Numbered from the stretch's first letter, positions 11,339-21,889 are shown. The stretch: 64,000 bases of DNA from Pleurotus djamor (GCA_029747585.1 JAPEVF010000160.1:22412-86411), one strand, 5' to 3'. Numbers and translations: made by a program. The notes: generated from the letters alone by a model not told the origin.

Positions 11339-11647
11339 TTACTTGTCCTCGTCTGCCTGGTTCGCTGCACGCCGAGCTAGTCGCTCAGCTTTTATTCGTG
11401 CCAACTCCTCTTTAATCGCACTCTGGTCTTTAGGAATTGTCTGCAACAAACGACTCTCCGGTGGAAAGAGACGTTCCTTGTACTAGAAACGCACTCAGGA
11501 ATGCACGTGCAACGGGAAAGGTAAACCACGACATACAGGAAGGACGTTCTCCCGATACCACTGAGGGTCTCCGAAATGCACCAGAGCTGCTATTGGCACG
11601 AAGAGATACAACGCGAATTTGAAGACTTCAAGATTTGGGCCGCCCAT
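11339..11647 (-). CDS. PET100: PET100-like cytochrome c oxidase assembly protein
   Basis: Small inner-membrane protein that helps assemble cytochrome c oxidase subunits. Two exons encode about 84 residues. Exon 1 reads MGGPNLEVFKFALYLFVPIA then ALVHFGDPQWY, the diagnostic PET100 N-terminus with one membrane segment (about residues 10-24) and the conserved HFGDPxWY. A GT-AG intron of about 55 nt follows NVLP. Exon 2 continues YKERLFPPESRLLQTIPKDQ and a basic helix (LARIKAERLARRAANQ) ending DEDK. The upstream in-frame codons were excluded because the family begins at MGGPN. It converges on dehydratase copy B with about 100 bp between stops. Confidence 0.88.
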
Positions 11648-12154
11648 GATGGAGGTGAACGGAAGAGAGTTCAAAACATTACGCGACTTGCTCTCAGGGG
11701 TCACACTAACGGAGGAAGGCCTGGCCCTTGGGGCACAGAGGCGAGTCTGATGATTGGAAGTAGTATGCCTAGTATGAAGAGATGTAACTGCAATGGGATA
11801 AAGATATATAGTCATTATCAAGTCATGAAGCTGACGGTTGAATGAAAAGGTCAAATGAGTGTATGAAGTTTGTTTTGGAGGCCATGAATGGTGATACGTA
11901 CGTACATAGAAGAGAAATTCCGATGTCATGACAGAGGTGAGAATGCAGATAAGAAACGCTAGGTAATATGGTGTTGGGAGGAAACGCATTCAAGAAAAAG
12001 GTATGGATGGTACAGAGAAGACATGTGAGGAAGGGGAAAACTGTCGTCCATGAGAGTGGATGGCCTCGAAAGGGTGGCACCACAGGCACCACGCACCTTA
12101 GAAACAGGTAACCGCCGCAACCTACAAAACATCCCGACGCAGCATGCCAGATGA
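11648..12154. other. Intergenic: PET100 upstream region and 3' side of Ser-rich gene
   Basis: About 500 bp without a supportable gene. Reading frames here are short, low-complexity and match no family. The right end holds the 3' untranslated part of the Ser-rich gene and the left end the PET100 promoter. I see no repeat or RNA gene. Confidence 0.5.
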
Positions 12155-13726
12155 TCAATCTTTGAGGATCTCCGAGATATTGAACTTGTCGGCGTCGAAG
12201 GAAAGCGAGTCGAAATGAAGTGAATCAAGTTTCATCTCGAAGCTAACATCGCCCTTGTGTCCAGCAGCGAGCGACCGTGAGCTCCCAGGCACTGAAACGC
12301 CCATTCCTTTGAGATCTCCCAAGCTATCAGCAAAATTTCCATCCAGTCCGGCCCCAAAGCTATCGAGTTCTGGTATTTTCCAGTCGGCGGAGTTGCGTTT
12401 CACCGCGGGTTCGTCTATCGACATGGGAAGGAAAGTAGCTTCCTCAGTAGGAGTCTCAACACCCGAGGACGAATCGCTCGAGTCTGTGGAGGAACCCGCT
12501 GTTGTACGAGACAAGCGTGGAGGGTCGAGTTGAACACCCAGCTCGGATTCTGACAAGGAAGCTGCATCGGAGTCGCGTGTCTCAGCGGAGGGATCGGAAG
12601 AGGGGATGGGGAAACCATTCGACTGCGCGGAAGGTGACGGGGAAAATGTGAATATCTGACGGATACTCATCATTGAGAAACGTCGCTTAGATGTCTTATC
12701 CGAAAGTGTGTTGAGAGTCAGGCTAGGGGAGGTTGGTCGTCCACGCTCCGAGTCAAATATTGGCCCTTCAACACTACTCTGAGGGTGACCAAGTGTCTCA
12801 GGAAGGACATCTTGGCTCGGTGGTTGTTGATTGTTATTCGGAACCCGTTCAAGCTGTAGTGAAGGCGAGGCCGACTGAGTGGACTCGAGTGTAAATTGTG
12901 AGGAACTGGAGTCGATGGTCGATGAGACAGAAGGAATGGATTCAATGGTACTGGGGGATGGGGACACGACGCGGGTTGAAGTGACTTTGGGGGAAAACAT
13001 TTGCGTCAAGATGACAGAGCCGCGGCGAGCCAATGGTGGTTGCTCTGCATGGCTTGCCTGCGATGATTCGCCGCCTGAGCTCCTTGATACAGAGCGTTCC
13101 TGCCCAAAAGAAGAAAAAGAGGCGGCACGCGTCGGTTGACTATGTCCTGAAGGAGGAAAGGCGTCCATGGCGGTAGGCTTGCGCTGCTTTGTCCCCTTCC
13201 CGAGACTGCGTATGCTATTGAAGGCTTTCGCCGCCTTGATTCGGAAGGTGGTGGAGCGTTTCATTGAGTTACCCGCGTTGGAAGGACGTTGTGCATCCGA
13301 AGCATCTTTGCGACTTCTGCCAACCTTGATGACTTCTACGACCTCGGAATCGTTTCCAGTGTTGGATACCTCAGCGTCTGCATCGTCCTGCGTCGAGGCT
13401 GACGACGTCCGAGAACCTATTTTCTTGGGCATGACAACCTGTTCCTGAGAAGCCGGACGTTGAAATGGAGGTGTTCCATCGGCAACGACGCGCTCCGTCA
13501 TAAGAAAATTTAGGCGAGATTGCAAGGAGTCCATATCTGGCTGCGTGGATAGCCTATGTGAAGGCGGCTGCGGGTGCTGGACCTCTGCAGCGTCGAAGCA
13601 ACACCAAGGCGAGACTTGGTCTTCTTCAGGAGGGACAACGAAGACATTTGGCATTTGAAGATTGATGTCTGGAGAATTTGTAGGCTGGTCGGGTAGCGTG
13701 TAGGGTAAGGACTGTGAGGGAAGCAT
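12155..13726 (-). CDS. Ser/Pro-rich protein of unknown function
   Basis: Intronless frame of 523 codons from MLPSQSLPYTLPDQPTNSPD to a conserved-looking end, FDADKFNISEILKD. The ATG at 13726 is preferred over the upstream in-frame ATG at 13837 because the extra 37 codons contain ambiguous bases and lie inside the divergent promoter of tRNase Z. No catalytic domain is visible. The protein is mostly disordered, rich in Ser, Thr and Pro, with a basic patch (MKRSTTFRIKAAKAFNSIRS, about residues 155-180), phosphosite-like RRGSV and RRFSMMSIRQI segments and a mildly hydrophobic amphipathic C-terminus. A signalling or scaffold role is possible but not shown. Absence of introns is unusual in this intron-dense window. 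Confidence 0.7.
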   Translation of the reverse strand: MLPSQSLPYTLPDQPTNSPDINLQMPNVFVVPPEEDQVSPWCCFDAAEVQHPQPPSHRLSTQPDMDSLQSRLNFLMTERVVADGTPPFQRPASQEQVVMPKKIGSRTSSASTQDDADAEVSNTGNDSEVVEVIKVGRSRKDASDAQRPSNAGNSMKRSTTFRIKAAKAFNSIRSLGKGTKQRKPTAMDAFPPSGHSQPTRAASFSSFGQERSVSRSSGGESSQASHAEQPPLARRGSVILTQMFSPKVTSTRVVSPSPSTIESIPSVSSTIDSSSSQFTLESTQSASPSLQLERVPNNNQQPPSQDVLPETLGHPQSSVEGPIFDSERGRPTSPSLTLNTLSDKTSKRRFSMMSIRQIFTFSPSPSAQSNGFPIPSSDPSAETRDSDAASLSESELGVQLDPPRLSRTTAGSSTDSSDSSSGVETPTEEATFLPMSIDEPAVKRNSADWKIPELDSFGAGLDGNFADSLGDLKGMGVSVPGSSRSLAAGHKGDVSFEMKLDSLHFDSLSFDADKFNISEILKD

Positions 13727-13848
13727 TTTGCAACACGACAAAATGCCCAACAAAAAANGGAGGAACGAGGAGGAGAAGAGGNAAGAGAGAGAAAGAGAAG
13801 AACGCGGACTTGGTTCAATTTCCAAATCCAGGGTCACGTGGCTGCTAT

Positions 13849-15319
13849 ATGTTCTCCACCTTGGTTCGCGCCTTCAGCACNCAGAGTCGCCGCTTCGTCC
13901 TTTCAGACCGGGACATGGCAAAAGCAATGCAAGTCACTTTTCTAGGGACTTCGAGCGGCGGCGGCCCCTCAGATATGCGAAACTGCTCCAGTCTCGTCGC
14001 AGACATCGGTTCCCGTTCTGGCTCTTTGTGGATGTTCGACTGTGCGGAGGGCACGCTAAGACAGTTCAGCACGCAACCATTCGAACTTCAACCACGACTC
14101 AACGTCAACAACCTCACAAAAATGTTTATTACTCATATGCACGGCAGGCACTCATTTCTGCTCCANGGGGGACGCAGGCTGAGCAACACTTAGCTGACCA
14201 TATCATGGGCATTGTACCCATTCTACGCAATATGCTATACCCNCCGCGTGCAGGNGAAAGCTTGCTTAAACCNGTGAGTAAAGCNGTGCTATCTTTGAGC
14301 NCGCTAACACTGTCTCTAGCCCAGAATAGAAATCTACGGCCCGGCTGGGATACGAACTTTCGTCAGGTCTATCNTNCAGATGACTTTTACTCGAACGTCC
14401 GATCGCTACGTCGTACATGANCTNNTAAAGCCCGATGATACGGTAACGCCATGNGGNGANGGAGACACACANCCNAGNGAAGNTCCAGGAAGAGACATAT
14501 ANTGCTCTCCTGANGACGGCTTCTGGCGNGAAGTTACCCANGATTCAGGTTCCTTCGGTAACGTCTTCNTCGATGCAGGNCCNATNATACACAGAGGTAN
14601 CNCNCTNNCCTCNCCTNCAGTCANNTTCTCAAACTATCCCCTCCAGAACCATGNATCGGATATGTTATTCGCGAAGCCGTAGCCCCACACCGCAAGATCA
14701 CCNTCCTCGGCGACACTAGCGATCCNTCAGCCATGTTACCTCTCTGCGACTCAACCTCGCTTCTCATCCACGAAGCCACCGANACNCANATGCCCTTTGA
14801 GGTCAGCGCATCNCTTTCCAAACGGTCACCAGAAGTGGTGATGGAGAAGACCCTCGCAAAGGGTCATTCGACACCCGCAATGGCTGGCGAATTCGCCAAG
14901 AAAGTGGGAGCGCAGAAATTAGTCCTGAACCACATCAGCAGCAGGTACGTAAGCATCTTTTNCNAAGNACNTNNTTTTGAACTTGAGCTCGTAGATTCCC
15001 TGCTCCTCGATATGCGAGAGACTTTCAACGCATCTCAGTTATTGAGGAGATCGAACGACAAGCCACTGCAGCTTGGGATACGCCTGGTTGTGCTGCAAAG
15101 GCTGCCTGGGACTACATGCGCGTCGTCGTGCCGGCGAACGAAGAAGACGTTCAAGCAGTACCAACTTCCAGTCGTGGTCAGCCCTCACGAGGTGGTTATG
15201 GACGAGGGAGAGGCGGTAGAGGCGGCTTCAACCCAAGAGGTAGACGGCCTGACCAACCGCCAGCCAACCAACAACGAGACCACAGTACTAATTCTACCGC
15301 GAAACGTCGGCGAGAATAG
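13849..15319 (+). CDS. tRNase Z (short ELAC1-type) with RGG-rich tail
   Basis: Metallo-beta-lactamase-fold endonuclease removing 3' trailers from pre-tRNAs. The N-terminus MFSTLVRAFS-QSRRFVLSD looks mitochondrial; the core begins AMQVTFLGTSSGGGPSDMRN. Metal-binding THMHADHIMG is recovered only by joining exons across a GC-AG intron at 14144-14193. Later blocks are IEIYGPAGIRTFVR, LGDTSDPSAMLPLCDSTSLL, IHEATD, KGHSTPAMAGEFAK and LVLNHISSR, matching short-form tRNase Z. The C-terminus is an unusual extension with SRGGYGRGRGGRGGFNPRGR and a basic KRRRE end. Many Ns between 14160 and 14820 make individual residues uncertain. Internal Met codons at residues 23 and 27 could serve as a second start. 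Confidence 0.88.
14144..14193 (+). other. GC-AG intron in tRNase Z
   Basis: A 50 nt intron with donor GCAGGC and acceptor CTTAG. Removing it joins ACTCATATGCACG to CTGACCATATC and restores the HxHxDH metal-binding motif. No GT donor near the boundary does this. The donor is weaker than the GCAAGT seen in the other cases. Confidence 0.75.
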
Positions 15320-15765
15320 CCTTCTTTTACTTGTTTGAAGTTTACCTTTCGGACTACCGCTATTAACACTGCACAGCTATAAGAATTCTACATGCTAAAA
15401 TGTTTACTTATTTACACAATCAGAAGACCCAAAGAAGACCGTCTACTCAATGAGTGTTGCCAAGCCCCAAAACACCATCATACATGATGACTTGCATTCA
15501 CCCTCAGGCCTCAGGNNTNNGGTNNNAGAACTACCTACCCACAGATCTGCCTCCACGATGCTATAAAATAGTCAGTCCGTTCACAAGCACAAAAACNCTT
15601 CCCGAAGGAAGAATGACAGAAAAGGCCCTATCTTCTTCTCCTGATAGTTCCCCTTTTTCCCTTAAGGAAGGTTGTTTCCAAGAGTCGGCCAAGACCCTTT
15701 TCATTTAGAGGCGGCTGGGAGTCAATACATCGACGAAACATGACCTCTTTTTCTCCTCCAACGCA
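15320..15765. other. Intergenic: 3' of tRNase Z and promoter of membrane protein
   Basis: About 445 bp with several ambiguous bases (15515-15530, 15597). No supportable gene. The only frames are short and unconserved. Pyrimidine-rich tracts near 15640-15660 and 15747-15782 precede the next start, as is common in fungal promoters. Confidence 0.5.
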
Positions 15766-18700
15766 ATGTTTCACCTCTTTTTCTCGGTTCTGCAGTTCTG
15801 CAGGCCATGGATGTCCCGGAGGTTCTTCGCTCGTTTGTTCTCAACTCTCATCTGCGCGATATTGGTTGCTGTGCGACCTTTCTCAAACTTCGGAGCTCCA
15901 TATGCCTTCCTCGCCCTGACCCTCAAAGAACTTATCTTTTCTTCTCAAGAGAATCTAGCGCAACAGGTCGAATGCATTATTCTGGGACTGCTTGGGGGAG
16001 TCTTTGCTATTGGATGGTCGTCGCTCGCGACGTGGATCGCGTTGCTTCCGGGCATTGACCCAGTGGTAGCTCGCACTACCCGAGCTTTGTTTTTGCTCTT
16101 CATTTGCTTCGCAGGCAAGTGTATAATTCCAATTAGACTCTATCATTGAAACTTAGTTTCGGGTGCCGATACAGCTGGTTGGGCGAAGAGCAGATTGCCT
16201 CGTCTAACTCACCCAGCTCGCGTGTGTGGCTTCATTTCAGTATGGCTGCTCACAGCAGATTTCACACTGCCTAGGGTGCGGAACCGGCCGAATGAAAAAA
16301 TTTCCTCGTTGAATATTGATCCGGGTACTTGCAGACGGTCAAAGATAGCGCCCTCGCTTTCATATGGGCTATTCTTGTCGCAGCGTGCACTTCATTTGTC
16401 GCAAGCCTCCTTATCCTTCGCTGGTCATCTGCTCAATTTGCCGTGGACATAGTCGCGTCGTTTTCCAAGGCCCACGAATGTCTGTACTATCGCTTGGATA
16501 CTGCCTTTTCCAACCTCCCTTTGGCCCACCATCCCGCCAGTCTCACCGCGCACGAGCAACTGCTAAAATTATCCGTCGCCCTAAACCAGTCATACGCTCA
16601 AGCCACCTTTGAGCTCCGCATAGGCCGTGTTGGCGTCAAGTCCATCAAACCACTGATTGGCACAATCGAACACATCCGACGCGAACTGTCATGGGGGATA
16701 TCCTACCCTCGACCCACTCATCTTAGCTCTCCCGAGGAGGCCGACATCATCCAGGCTTTCAGGGGACCTGCATCTGAACTGGGAGATGCCATCCTTGTTG
16801 CCATCAAAGCATGTGAACACAGTGTCTCAGCCTGTTTCGAGTCGACGCGATTCACGTCTTCGAGGTCATTGGTCAATGAAAAAAGCCAACTTCAAGAGGC
16901 ATCCAATAGATTGCAAAAGGCCATCCTCACTGCTCGAGGCGAACTCAAGGACTTTACAGATGATTTGGACCTGCAACAACGTTCATCGGACGGCGAACTT
17001 GGTTTCACCCAGAAAACGTTTAATCTTTGTTTGTTCATGATATCACTCCTTCAGGTAACCCATCGACCATCACAACAGTGACGATATTGACCCCTACATC
17101 TAATAGATGGCTCATGAAATGCGTCACGCTCTCCATCTGTGTCAAAAACTGATCGTCTTCTACGAAACCTCTCCTCTCCGTCTCTGGCATCCTCGTGTTT
17201 CACTGGCCTGGCTCGGTGCCGCCCCCACAACATACATCAACGAAGAACGTGGTGCTCAGCTTGACGACGACGATCCCTCCGATAGCAACACCCTCGGACC
17301 CTCAAAGGAAGAAACACTCCAAGGTATCACAGAAAACCAATACGACAGCAACGCTGACGATGACGCGGAAACCACCACCGATGAAAAGCCTGCGTTCCTC
17401 CGACAACGCAAAATCCCAGGAAAACCATTGACCCCGAGATGGATGGCTGGCTTGGTTCGTTACGCGTGGAATTCTCCGATAATGCTGAGGTTGCGTCTCC
17501 GCTCTTCGCGTGCTATACGATCGTTCCAGCATTCGTCGCATCTTCGGCATGCGTTCAAGATCGCGGCGGGTATCATGATTCTCAGCATCCCGGCATTCCT
17601 GCCACCTAGTTCATCTGGTAAGTGGAGTTGATGCTTCTCTGTGATGTATGAATTCATTCATCTTTCAAGGTTACGCGTGGTTCTACTGGACGCGGGGTCA
17701 GTGGATGGTCCTCTCATATCTTTGGGTTCTTGAGACTAGTACGGGAGCAACGGTGAGTCTGCAACAACCTATTTTCCATCCTCGTCCCTCACACACTATA
17801 CCCAGTGGCGTGTTGCTTATCTGCGTATCGTGAGTCTTTCTTTTCATCCTTGTTCGAGGTCCGAGCCTTAACCTTTTCCCAAGTCTGGCACTATCTTGGG
17901 TTGTACATACGCCTACATTGTAAGTCTGCACTTACATTCCTCCTAATGTGTACATCGCCAACGACATGATTGTTAGACTTATCTCATATGCGGGCGAAAT
18001 CCTTATGGACTTGTGGCTATGGTGACAGTACGCGTTCATGTCCTTTGTTTCTACTATACAACTAATGAGGTCATCGAATGAAGCTCGCAGAGATACCGAT
18101 TAGCTGGATCATCATTAACACCGACTTCCAAACGCTCGGCGTCGTCTCGTAACTATGCTTTCCTTCTTCCTGTTGAGTCGCCTCACACGCAAGCCCAGAT
18201 CTATCACATTGCCCCCACTTACTTTCATGACATACTTCAACCCCGATATTCAACCCTCTCAAATTGGTACGTGACATGTTTCGGCACCGAATTCAATCTG
18301 GTTGACAATTGTGTTCAGTGCTTGTCGCTCTTCGTGGCGCGATGATAGCGACTGGCATCATCGCAGCCCTTTTCGTCAACAGTGCTTTCTTCCCGAGACA
18401 CTGTCGAGTATGTCTCCTCTTCTCACCCGTCTGGCTTCCGTCTTATCTCGTTCTCTGACAGGCTTTATTCTTAAATAACACTGGTCGTACCATTGGACTT
18501 ATCAGCCAACTATATCTAACGCTGAGTCGGTAAGTTCATTCCCCTGGTTCCATTCCGTCTTTTTTACTCAGGACTGTTGGCAGCGACCTGTTTTCTAATG
18601 CGATGATGTCGTCAGTCCTGGAGAAGCAGAAAGTGCTCAAAATAGAAGTCGGTGTGCGCAACGCCCTACATCGTACGTTCCATTCCTTCTATGCTTCTCT

Positions 18701-19319
18701 TGGTTCACTTTGAAGATAGGAATGAATTTGCTTATCATCACGATGAGTGATGAACTCAGCTTGGTCCCTGTGCGTACGTCCCACCAACCTCTTTCACTTC
18801 GATGCTCACCTTGACTAACAGAAACCCATGAAACGTTACCGCCAAATTGTCACCGTTCTCCAAAAGCTTCTCGACCTCCTCACAGCACTCCGCAAAATAC
18901 GAGAGAAGATCCCCCGTAAAGAGACTGTCACAGCCGTCGCCGCTCAAAGACGCGAATTCGTCTCATGCGTGTGCATTTCCCTCTTCGCTGCCGAGCAAGT
19001 CTTCCGCGCGAGACAATCTCTGCCACAATTCCTGCCTTCTCCTCGACAAGCCCTAACTACCTTGGAACATCATGTTGAAGATCGCATACGCCAGGCCCGT
19101 GCAGAAGAAGTCCACTCGCTTGGCTTGGCAGTTGTGTATACGTTCGCCGAGACTGATGTCCTGAGGGAGCTCGTCGAAACGTTGGACGACCTATTGGAAC
19201 TCAGTCGGCAGCTGTTCGGTACCAGTGCTTGGTATACCAGCCAAGTCGACATGACTGTGATGTCCTGGATGCACGAGGAGATTGGCGGTACTGGAGGCAC
19301 GGTCAGTAGGAATGGTTAA
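15766..19319 (+). CDS. Putative 6TM/aromatic-acid-exporter-like membrane protein (BRE4/ArAE type)
   Basis: Large polytopic membrane protein with two blocks of membrane segments flanking hydrophilic regions, like fungal BRE4-type proteins (putative ER transporter N-terminal domain plus ArAE_2 domain). The first block reads FSTLICAILVAVRPF, APYAFLALTLKELIF, IILGLLGGVFAIGW and SALAFIWAILVAACTSFVAS. The middle is helical (HECLYYRLDTAFSNLPLAHH). The second block reads FKIAAGIMILSIPAFLPPSS, YAWFYWTRGQWMVLSYLWVL, SWIIINTDFQTLGVV and AMIATGIIAALFVNSAFFP. The C-terminal cytosolic helix bundle ends GGTGGTVSRNG. A dozen or so short exons lie at 17600-18800. Substrate unknown. The start is uncertain: an out-of-frame ATG lies at 15740. 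Confidence 0.75.
16115..16156 (+). other. GC-AG intron in the ArAE-like gene
   Basis: A 42 nt intron with donor GCAAGTGTAT and acceptor ACTTAG. Splicing after ...ICFA plus one base gives VSGADTAGWAKSRLPRLTHP in the frame of the next membrane segment. Using the nearby GT donor three bases on leads to a different frame that stops early. Confidence 0.72.
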
Positions 19320-19610
19320 AAGTATGAGTTTACGTTCTGTGTCTAGGTTGTATCGTTATTTGCTTTGCCCAGGTTTTCTTCCCGCTTTTACATATAGAGT
19401 AGATTCCGCATAGATGTAACATTATGTATGCATATCTAGTCCCGTCCTTTTCGTTTCTTCCTTCGATTTCTTTTTTGCCTACGTACCCCCTTTCTTCGCC
19501 CCTGTACTCTCTGGCCGCTTCACCCACCACGATCGTTTTCCCTCTTTTCTCTCTCTCTCTCTCATCTACTCTACACACGCATACTACTCAACATCTATCA
19601 TCTATAATAT
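19320..19610 (+). promoter_or_regulatory. CT-rich promoter region of small membrane protein
   Basis: A strongly pyrimidine-biased + strand, with an almost uninterrupted TCTCTC tract at about 19547-19563, lies just before the start at 19611. CT-rich tracts near transcription starts are common in fungal promoters. This is inferred from composition only. Confidence 0.45.
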
Positions 19611-20134
19611 ATGGCCGCCCAGAAACTCAGCCCTTGTAAGCAACGAGGCTTGCTCCACGCCAGCGACGTCTGCTGACTTCCGCCATAGTTCTTCTTTTCG
19701 CTATAACCATCATTGCATTCATCGTGGTGACCATAATGGGCATCGTGCTTCTCAATTTCGCCGACTCTGGACCTTCTCACGAACACGACGACACACGGCG
19801 AGGGCGACCCAACTACGACGTCGAATCACATCCTGGCTCAGGACGCTATCAAACCAAATCGCGACGCTCAAAATACATATCGGGTCGATGCTGTTCCTCA
19901 ACACGTACGGTGGACGGCTACCTTCATCCAGGAACACGCGACCGAAAATCCCGCCTACCCATGCCTATCCCTTGCAGCGAGTCTTCCGAATCGAAGAGTA
20001 GCGACGACTGCGACTCGTGTGCGATTTCGCTGTCTCCGTCGTGCCCCGCTGTGTTTGGATCCGGGAAGGAAGCCGTTGTGCGAGTGATGATTACACCACC
20101 TACTCCAGCCAAGCGTAATGCCTTGTGTCACTAG
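19611..20134 (+). CDS. Small single-pass membrane protein, unknown
   Basis: Two exons. Exon 1 is only MAAQKLSP plus one base; a GT-AG intron of 53 nt leads into FLLFAITIIAFIVVTIMGIV, a clear membrane segment at about residues 9-32. The rest is hydrophilic and Arg/Ser-rich, with short Cys-containing stretches (SGRCCSS, IPCSESSESK, DDCDSCAIS, SPSCPA) and a basic end (PTPAKRNALCH). About 156 residues. I do not recognise the family. The splice is supported because it creates one continuous hydrophobic helix. Orientation across the membrane and function are open. Confidence 0.62.
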
Positions 20135-20301
20135 TCCAGCTAAATACACGTCATTCTATTTATGGATCAACACCTATGCCGGACTCTCCACACCCGCGTA
20201 GGCGTATAAAACTCTCTTCGAATTCTCCCAACGCCAGACCACACATCCTCCTCAACCACCACGCCCTTTGAGCTTTTGATCAAGTACCCGCACACACAAT
20301 C

Positions 20302-21666
20302 ATGTCGCCCTTTCGACGCGGTCCCCATGCAGAGAACAAGAGGGCTCCGACGGCGAACTCGGTTGGCCATATTCCCTTGTCCACTTGGATACGACTTCAT
20401 GGTGTCGATCTGATCACAATGGCGGCCATGGGTGCCATAGGATTGGGTGTCTACTTTGCTTGTAAGTTCCTGATAATTGAAACTCTGTCGATTGCACACT
20501 CATCCGTGTTTTCTTAGCACCGGCGCCAAACAGGTCCTTCCCTGTCTACTTCCAAGATGGACGAATCGTCTACCCTGATTACGCATATCCCTTGCGCAAG
20601 GAAATCGTTCCCATCTGGGCTGCAGCATTGATCGCGTTCTTTGCACCGTTCTTCTTCTTCTGTCTCTTCCAGGCGCGTCGAAGAAGCCTGAACGATCTTC
20701 TTACGACTTCCATGGGTCTGCTGAAGAGCTTGATCACCGCTGCCGTCTTTCAGGCAAGTAACGTCGACGGGCAAACGTGTCACAACTTCGAGCTAACCCA
20801 CCGTTTTATAGGNTTTTTATTAAATGGCTCATAGGAGGATTCCGCCCCCATTTCCTTTCTGTCTGTCAACCATCGGTTTCGCCTGATTCAAGCACTTCCG
20901 GTAATGGCTTCGGTTCCATCATGTACGACAGGACGATCTGCACGGGAGACGAGAAGCAGATAAACGACGCACTCGAATCTATGCCCTCTGGACATTCCAC
21001 AGCCGCGTTCGCAGGTTTGGTGTACCTAGCTCTATACTTCAACGCCCAACTCAAAGTTATGAGCGCACACAACCCTGCGTACTGGAAGATGGTTATGTTC
21101 TTCGCACCTCTTCTTGGCGCTACGCTGATAGCGGGAGCTCTGACTATTGACAAATGTGAGTACACATTTCTACCTCTATTCAATAGGACACCAAACTGAC
21201 CTGATTTATAGATCACCACTGGTACGACGTAGTCGCGGGTGCAATAATTGGCACATTCACCGCCATTGTCGCTTTTCGACAGACCTTCGCGTCCGTACTC
21301 GACTTCCGATTCAACCATCTCCTCCTTCCTCGGACCACCTCCATCTTCCATCGCACACCGTTCATGGCGCAAGGCATGCAGCGCCCGTTCTTTAGCTACC
21401 ATCCTGGAGGAGGAATGGGTGTAAGTGGGAACGAACTCGGCGGCGAGCATCTGCCGTTTACGAGGGAAGGTGGATGGGGTTGGGGAGATGAAGCTTTTGT
21501 CGGTGCACCGTTTGATGCGACCACTCTCATGGGTGGTGTGTCAGGAAGTGGAGCGGGCGGATATAAAGGTGGATTGGGAGATAATGGCTATGGCGGTGCG
21601 ATGAGAAGAGCTGAAGCAGGTGTTTCCCAAACTGTTCAACGACCTATGACGAATGGCGCAGTTTAG
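20302..21666 (+). CDS. PAP2-family lipid phosphate phosphatase (DPP1-like)
   Basis: Integral membrane phosphatase acting on diacylglycerol pyrophosphate, phosphatidate or related lipids. Spliced exons give MSPFRRGPHAENKRAP, a first membrane helix (GVDLITMAAMGAIGLGVYFA), IVPIWAAALIAFFAPFFFFC and then motif C1 as KWLIGGFRP, motif C2 as SMPSGHSTAAF and a C3 block DKYHHWYDVVAG. The catalytic His of C2 and the HxxxD of C3 are present, but the Ser-Arg pair normally seven residues before the C3 His reads Ala-Leu. A Gly-rich soluble tail (GGMGVSGNELGGEH, GAGGYKGGLGDNGYGG) follows the last helix. The N at 20813 behaves as an extra base. The intron before C1 is of the GC-AG type. Confidence 0.87.
20754..20811 (+). 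other. GC-AG intron in PAP2 phosphatase
   Basis: A 58 nt intron with donor CAG|GCAAGTAACG, a CTAAC branch-like site and acceptor TTTATAG. Splicing in phase 0, with the N at 20813 dropped, gives AAVFQ joined to VFIKWLIGGFRP, i.e. motif C1. The GT donor four bases downstream leads to a stop. Confidence 0.78.
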
Positions 21667-21822
21667 AGTCTCAGAATTGTTATGATACCTTGAAGAAAGT
21701 TATTACGCATAATTCGTGAACATGTATCAGTAGATGAATGGTTCGCCAAAAATATCCAAGCTTTTTGTTTGCAAGCAAGCGAGTAACCGTCGTTTCGACT
21801 CAGGTGCATGTGAGAGCCTGGT

Positions 21823-21889
21823 CTGACCGCGGGAACGTTTTACTCTGACCGTGGGAATGAGTCTAGCATTCCAAAATTGACCGTGAGAA
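21823..21889 (+). repeat. Three copies of a TGACCGYGGGAA-like element
   Basis: Near-identical 13-mers occur at 21823-21835 (CTGACCGCGGGAA), 21845-21857 (CTGACCGTGGGAA) and 21877-21889 (TTGACCGTGAGAA), all in the same orientation, about 105-170 bp upstream of the myosin V start. Spacings are 22 and 32 bp. They may be transcription-factor sites. Confidence 0.5.

Noticed and set aside
11823..12158. Minus-strand 111-codon frame between PET100 and the Ser-rich gene
   Set aside because: No conserved motif, Cys/Gly/Pro-rich composition typical of 3' UTR shadow, and it overlaps the Ser-rich gene stop.
19424..19639. Plus-strand pyrimidine-coded frame (Ser/Leu/Phe-rich)
   Set aside because: This is the CT-rich promoter tract; the encoded sequence is a by-product of CT repeats.
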